NCBI GenBank assembly: GCA_947652615.1
Contig: CANTDX010000008.1
Span: 1-64,000 of the forward strand
Direction of reading: 5' to 3'
DNA length: 64,000 nt
Source of the DNA: an uncultured Dorea sp.
GTDB taxonomy: Bacteria > Bacillota > Clostridia > Lachnospirales > Lachnospiraceae
The translations under genes were made by a program, and so were the position numbers. The notes below the pieces were generated by a model that was given only the letters and a program-made list of their open reading frames with translations, did no database searches and was not told the DNA's origin. This document shows, one piece after another, positions 60,591-64,000 of the stretch (the stretch's first letter is position 1; each line of letters opens with the position of its first letter).

Positions 60591-61262
60591 TCATCTGCGC
60601 TTGCTCTTCTCAATCTCTTTTTTAAAAATATGCCGGACAAAAAACTGGGCGATCCTTCCCTGTCCCGCGCCGTTCTTCCCTACCGGTATGTTCTCTTTCC
60701 CAAGGCCGAGCCACAGCCGGGCATCCAGGAGGCTTCTGTTCTTCACAATAAATTCTTCCTGCAGCGGAGACGCCAGCGCCGCGAGGATACAATCCACTTC
60801 CCCGCCGTTGATGTCATTCACCAGCATATCGTCCGCCCGGTTACTGGCAGATACCTTCGCAAGCCCTACGACCTGCAGCCCGTAATAATTCTTCTGCAGA
60901 TAATCGAAGATCGCCTGGCCCTCGGCCTCGGATTCTACCAGAAGATAGATCCTCTTGTGGTTCTTATGCAGATACCTCATGAACATCCTAAGGAAGACAC
61001 GGCCTTCCGTCTCCTGAAGGTGCTTCCTGTCCGTGATATCCGCTGCTTCCAGGATCGTCTTATCTCCTGCCAGAATCAGGTCAAATCTGCATATAGCTTC
61101 CTTGAGCTGCTGCATATTATCCATCTGCATCAGCCCGCCCACCGTAGCCATCTCCACAATATTCACAGGCTCCGTCCCCATGTATTCCATGGTCTTCTTC
61201 ATCGCTTCCTTTGCTGAACAATTATCTATACCAATATCCAAAACGCTAATCTTACTGTCCAT
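60591..61262 (-). CDS. WecG/TagA/CpsF-family glycosyltransferase, divergent
   Basis: A 223-residue protein with the overall plan of WecG/TagA enzymes, which add a second sugar in wall teichoic acid or related glycan linkage units. MATVGGLMQM, LILAGDKTILEAADI, RIYLLVESEAEGQAI and CILAALASPLQEEFIVKN align with the family pattern, but several usual residues are changed. The C-terminus is highly basic. No other polysaccharide gene is near, so its pathway is unknown. Confidence 0.75.
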   Translation of the reverse strand: MDSKISVLDIGIDNCSAKEAMKKTMEYMGTEPVNIVEMATVGGLMQMDNMQQLKEAICRFDLILAGDKTILEAADITDRKHLQETEGRVFLRMFMRYLHKNHKRIYLLVESEAEGQAIFDYLQKNYYGLQVVGLAKVSASNRADDMLVNDINGGEVDCILAALASPLQEEFIVKNRSLLDARLWLGLGKENIPVGKNGAGQGRIAQFFVRHIFKKEIEKSKRR

Positions 61263-61378
61263 ATCCTCACCCGTAAATGAATTTTCCAGTTTTTCGATTA
61301 TAGCAAATGGACCTTTTCATTTCAACCTTTATCGTTAAATGTTCATACTAATTAATATTCGTAATATTTTTGTCACTT

Positions 61379-61585
61379 TTACTTTGCGTCTGGACCTTGA
61401 CTCAGTTCCTTCTTCTTCTTCGTCATCAGCCCTCCGATCCTTCCGGTTTCCTTTGAAGAGAGGGATCTCCATCCTTCCTCCATCACCTTGTCAAGAAGGC
61501 CTAATTCTTCAGCAATCTCGTATTTTAATTTTTCTTCCTGTGTCAGCTCGTCAAGCCGGATCGGCTTATTCTTTTTACCTGCCAT
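61379..61585 (-). CDS. Alpha/beta-type small acid-soluble spore protein
   Basis: A 68-residue protein of the SASP family, with KLKYEIAEELGLLDKV and the conserved SSKETGRIGGLMTKK DNA-contacting part. It coats DNA in dormant spores and is made late under sigma-G. AAAGGGG is the ribosome binding site. A long inverted repeat in the leader covers that site. It indicates a spore-forming host. Confidence 0.85.
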   Translation of the reverse strand: MAGKKNKPIRLDELTQEEKLKYEIAEELGLLDKVMEEGWRSLSSKETGRIGGLMTKKKKELSQGPDAK

Positions 61586-61586
61586 G

Positions 61587-61677
61587 GATATTCCCCTTTC
61601 ACTCTTTTAGAACCGCAGGACGATATCCCATATACGGTTCTTTCACTAAGTATTAACAGGAGTGAAGGGGAATATAC
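61587..61677. repeat. Nested inverted repeats in the SASP leader
   Basis: ATATTCCCC-T-TTCACTC (61588-61604) pairs with GAGTGAA-GGGGAATAT (61660-61675) with one bulge, and inside it AGAACCG (61609-61615) pairs with CGGTTCT (61635-61641). In the mRNA the outer stem would hide the AAAGGGG ribosome binding site of the spore protein. An alternative is that the outer arm belongs to the promoter region and is not transcribed. Confidence 0.6.
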
Positions 61678-61685
61678 ATCTTAAT

Positions 61686-61880
61686 CTAATATCTGCCCGG
61701 CGCGTCCGGAATGATGATAGCCGCAACGATATAGACGAAGATCCCGGTTCCGGTAAAACCGAAGATCGCCAGCACCAGCCTGATCAATGTCGCGTCTATG
61801 TTAAAATATTCTGCTATGCCTCCGCATACTCCGCAGATCATACGGTTTTCTCTTGAACGATATAATTTCCTTGGTTCCAT
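61686..61880 (-). CDS. PspC-domain membrane protein
   Basis: A 64-residue protein of the PspC family: KLYRSRENRMICGVCGGIAE, YFNIDATLIRLVLAIFGF and a hydrophobic C-terminal helix. PspC proteins sit in the membrane and respond to envelope stress. It ends the PadR-DUF1700-DUF4097 operon. AGGAGG lies upstream. Confidence 0.92.
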   Translation of the reverse strand: MEPRKLYRSRENRMICGVCGGIAEYFNIDATLIRLVLAIFGFTGTGIFVYIVAAIIIPDAPGRY

Positions 61881-61892
61881 ATATTTCTCCTC

Positions 61893-62717
61893 CTACTCAA
61901 ATTCTATGATCACAGAACCTACGCCGCCTTCAATCTTGATCTCTTTAGCTGCGCCGTTATCAATGCTCTGCTCTCTCCCAAGTCCTGAATAACTGCTGTC
62001 TCCGCAGATGATCTCCCCGATGCCGCATTCGATATCATAGTTGTATTCTTCCTCCTGACCGGACGTGGTATACGTGATACTTCCCACTCCGCACTTCAGA
62101 TCTGCCTGGCTTCTGACGTCTCCTCTGGCCTCGACCGTCCCTGCGCCGCAGTTAAACTCTGCTTCGTCCGCCAGAAAATCGTCTACGATCGCCTCTCCGG
62201 CTCCCACCTCTACCGCCAGGTCCTTCGTGTAGATGTTCTCGATATACAGCGTTCCTGCACCCAGACTTAAGGATATTTCCTTGAATGTCGTCTCTCTGGG
62301 GAGCGTAACCGTGATCGTCCCTCTGCCTACATTATTCACACCGTATATTTTCTTCTTGCTGGTAAGCTTAAGCTCACTGCCTTCCTGATAGCACCGAAAT
62401 CCTAACTTCTGGCTTAAGTTATCCGTGTCCACCCGGATCTCGCTGCCTTCTCCTTCCTGGAACCTTACTTGCCCGGCAAAGATCTCCATATCGATCTCTG
62501 TCACTTTGTCAAAAGTCTTATGGATATTCTCTGCGGTCCGCCCGGAATCCTCCTTACTGCTCCCCCATCCGTTGTTATGCCATCCGATCCCGTACGGGAA
62601 ACGGTCATGTATCATACCTGTTGTAACCCCCATTCCAAATGCAATCGCGCAGCATACCAGGCCAAGCGCCAGAGCTGAGCCGCACACGATCCAGAATATC
62701 TTCCATCCTCTTCTCAT
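61893..62717 (-). CDS. DUF4097 beta-strand repeat protein
   Basis: A 274-residue protein with an N-terminal membrane helix (IFWIVCGSALALGLVCCAIA) and an outer part made of repeated beta strands, seen as recurring GAG and GVGS-type turns (LSLGAGTLYIEN, VEVGAGEAIVDD, FNCGAGTVEARG, LKCGVGSITY, IECGIGEIICG). This is the DUF4097 solenoid, often found with LiaF/PspC envelope-stress genes. It begins directly at the DUF1700 stop, without a good ribosome binding site, so it is probably coupled. Confidence 0.88.
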   Translation of the reverse strand: MRRGWKIFWIVCGSALALGLVCCAIAFGMGVTTGMIHDRFPYGIGWHNNGWGSSKEDSGRTAENIHKTFDKVTEIDMEIFAGQVRFQEGEGSEIRVDTDNLSQKLGFRCYQEGSELKLTSKKKIYGVNNVGRGTITVTLPRETTFKEISLSLGAGTLYIENIYTKDLAVEVGAGEAIVDDFLADEAEFNCGAGTVEARGDVRSQADLKCGVGSITYTTSGQEEEYNYDIECGIGEIICGDSSYSGLGREQSIDNGAAKEIKIEGGVGSVIIEFE

Positions 62718-63491
62718 CTACACCACCGCCCTTCTCTGAAACGGCCGGCTTACGATCCACACGAATCCTCTGCATATCCCCGGAAGGACGATCATACATA
62801 CCCTTACGCTTGCCACAGTAAGCACTACGCCCACAACGGTAAGGATCAGCCCCGTTCCGATCAGCGCCAGACCGACCGCGATCTCCGGCGCCAGACTCAC
62901 CAGCCCCGCTATGAATACACACACACCTGCGAACGCGATCGCAACCGACGCAATCACCAGCGTGAAGAACAATACCAAGATCGTGAATCCCACAGCGGCT
63001 ATCGTAATCAGAATTGCGGCCGCAACCGGAATACCGACCGGAATCGCCACGAGAACAAGCATGATGATCAGAAAGATCTTAAGCGCGCCGTTCGTCCTTG
63101 GCGGCGTCTGTTCGCCGCTTCTCTCATAGCCATATCCATGGTAGTCATATTCTCTCCGGCTCTGCTCTGTGTTCCGGTATCCATACCCTTCCGACTTCTG
63201 TCCGCTCTCCTTGTATTCTCTTCCGACAGGCACATCCTTATTCTCGAATCTTGAATCCGTATATCCCTTCTCGGTGAATTCTCCATGTTCCTTGGAGGCA
63301 CCTCCAAGATCCGCCTTAATCGTTGCCGCCACCTGCGCAGGATCGCCAAGCTCAGCGATTACCTGCTGCTCATTCTCTTCCCCTGCATCATCAAAATAAT
63401 CATTATAAAACTTCATTGCATCTCTTCGTTCCTCTGCCGGAACATCCTGTAACAATGCGGCTAATTCTGTCATAAATTCTATGCGGTTCAT
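62718..63491 (-). CDS. DUF1700 family membrane protein
   Basis: A 257-residue protein with the N-terminal DUF1700 segment (MNRIEFMTELAALLQDVPAE, EVIAELGDPAQVAATI-like), a charged Tyr/Gly-rich linker, and four or five hydrophobic helices at the C-terminus. DUF1700 proteins are usually encoded right after a PadR regulator and are thought to sense or modulate membrane state. It overlaps the PadR gene by 4 bases. Confidence 0.88.
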   Translation of the reverse strand: MNRIEFMTELAALLQDVPAEERRDAMKFYNDYFDDAGEENEQQVIAELGDPAQVAATIKADLGGASKEHGEFTEKGYTDSRFENKDVPVGREYKESGQKSEGYGYRNTEQSRREYDYHGYGYERSGEQTPPRTNGALKIFLIIMLVLVAIPVGIPVAAAILITIAAVGFTILVLFFTLVIASVAIAFAGVCVFIAGLVSLAPEIAVGLALIGTGLILTVVGVVLTVASVRVCMIVLPGICRGFVWIVSRPFQRRAVV

Positions 63492-63811
63492 ACAGCCACT
63501 CCTCCCTTAAACAATTCATTGATCTTAATCGAATAGCTCTTCCATTCCCTCCGGTACAGATCCAACTGCGCCATGCCTCTTGCCGTCACCTTATAATAAC
63601 GCCGGTTCCGTCCGTCGATCTGCCTGTCGTACACTTCCAGGCATTCATCCTTCTGGAGCCTTCTCAGTACGGGATACAGGGTGGATTCGGATACTTCGAT
63701 GGTCGTCCTGACATCCTGAGTGATCTTATATCCATAGGTTCCTTCTTTCTCCCGGGACACGACCGCTAAGACGATCGCATCAAGGAGAGCCGCTCCGGTG
63801 TTAAATACCAT
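63488..63811 (-). CDS. PadR-family transcriptional regulator
   Basis: A 107-residue winged-helix regulator: GTYGYKITQDVRTTIEVSES, TLYPVLRRLQKDECLEVY and RRYYKVTARGMAQLDLY are typical of PadR. It leads the operon with DUF1700, DUF4097 and PspC and lies behind a consensus promoter flanked by inverted repeats. AAAGGAG precedes the ATG. Confidence 0.92.
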   Translation of the reverse strand: MVFNTGAALLDAIVLAVVSREKEGTYGYKITQDVRTTIEVSESTLYPVLRRLQKDECLEVYDRQIDGRNRRYYKVTARGMAQLDLYRREWKSYSIKINELFKGGVAV

Positions 63812-63849
63812 ATTCTCACTCCTTTACTTGGGATATAATAATATTTATT

Positions 63850-63916
63850 TATACAATATTATTTTCATACACATATTATATTCTGTATAATATAGTTTGT
63901 CAACCCATATTGTATA
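63850..63916. promoter_or_regulatory. Inverted repeats flanking the PadR promoter (operator candidates)
   Basis: TATACAATAT (63850-63859) and its exact complement ATATTGTATA (63907-63916) bracket the PadR promoter, 47 bases apart. The right arm also overlaps the -35 of the divergent promoter, so one regulator could control both directions. AT-rich composition weakens the case. Confidence 0.5.
63875..63903 (-). promoter_or_regulatory. Sigma-A promoter of the PadR-DUF1700-DUF4097-PspC operon
   Basis: Perfect consensus on the minus strand: TTGACA (63898-63903), 17-base spacer, TATAAT (63875-63880). Confidence 0.85.
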
Positions 63917-63937
63917 AAAAGAAAAATTTGGTATCAT
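63910..63937 (+). promoter_or_regulatory. Promoter of the divergent gene at the right edge
   Basis: Plus-strand TTGTAT (63910-63915) and TATCAT (63932-63937) with a 16-base spacer, 39 bases before the ATG. Confidence 0.5.
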
Positions 63938-63976
63938 ATTAATTGGAACCAACTACAATCACAGGAGGCATACATC

Positions 63977-64000
63977 ATGAACCAACAAAAGAAGAGCCTG
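63977..64000 (+). CDS. Start of an unidentified gene cut by the window edge
   Basis: ATG at 63977 with AGGAGG 9 bases upstream; only eight codons (MNQQKKSL) are inside the window. The product cannot be identified. Confidence 0.6.

Noticed and set aside
1-64000. CRISPR arrays, tRNA or rRNA genes
   Set aside because: No regularly spaced repeats, cloverleaf patterns or rRNA-like conserved stretches were seen on either strand by eye. A tRNA scan would be needed for certainty.

Overview
The window looks like chromosomal DNA from a spore-forming, Gram-positive member of the Clostridia, most likely a Lachnospiraceae-type gut anaerobe. The basis is an alpha/beta-type small acid-soluble spore protein, sigma-A promoters with strong AGGAGG ribosome binding sites, a firmicute (T7SSb-type) type VII secretion locus, a NiaR-regulated NAD operon, a KtrAB-like potassium system and GH127/GH4 glycosidases. 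Almost all genes lie on the minus strand, in compact operons. No rRNA, tRNA, CRISPR array, intact insertion sequence or prophage was seen.

Layout: 0.06-1.5 kb, putative metal/arsenic-type permease and a cytidylate-kinase-like protein. 1.6-5.2 kb, nadA-nadB-nadC-niaR (de novo NAD synthesis plus its niacin-responsive repressor). 5.2-13.7 kb, a compact type VII secretion operon: WXG100 protein, EsaB, an unusually short EssB, EssC, a small helical LXG-accessory-like protein, a putative papain/C39-like cysteine-protease effector, a lipoprotein and a small charged protein. 14.0-15.5 kb, a degraded island with an internally deleted AAA-ATPase/PD-(D/E)XK gene and a 3'-truncated HipA-like gene. 15.5-17.8 kb, TetR-regulated ABC-2 exporter. 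17.9-27.8 kb, nucleoside and nucleobase salvage/catabolism: cdd, udp, adenine deaminase with a GntR regulator, DUF2000, and crp-xdhABC xanthine dehydrogenase, interrupted by an AT-rich orphan gene at 19.2-19.7 kb. 28-35.6 kb, an Opp/Dpp-type peptide importer downstream of a cytoplasmic GH127 beta-L-arabinofuranosidase. 35.8-38.3 kb, KtrAB-like potassium uptake behind two small novel ORFs. 38.5-43 kb, RdgB-like NTPase, GH4 alpha-galactosidase/glucosidase, alanine dehydrogenase and a divergent RpiR regulator. 43-47.4 kb, purE-M-N-(novel membrane protein)-D. 47.4-55.2 kb, pyrC-F-K-D-E running into small membrane proteins, VanZ and an M29-like aminopeptidase. 55.2-60.4 kb, PucR-type regulator-ftsE-ftsX-M23 murein hydrolase-S41 protease. 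60.6-61.6 kb, WecG/TagA-like transferase and a spore SASP. 61.7-63.8 kb, PadR-DUF1700-DUF4097-PspC envelope-stress-like operon. A divergent gene starts at the right edge.

Much of the window is nucleotide metabolism: de novo pyrimidine and purine steps, NAD synthesis, nucleoside breakdown and xanthine oxidation. The most distinctive accessory content is the reduced T7SS with its protease-like cargo. Several intergenic regions carry near-consensus promoters with dyads that look like operators for local regulators (TetR, GntR, RpiR, PadR, LacI-like). Functional assignments rest on reading the translated sequences and recalled family features; no database search was run.
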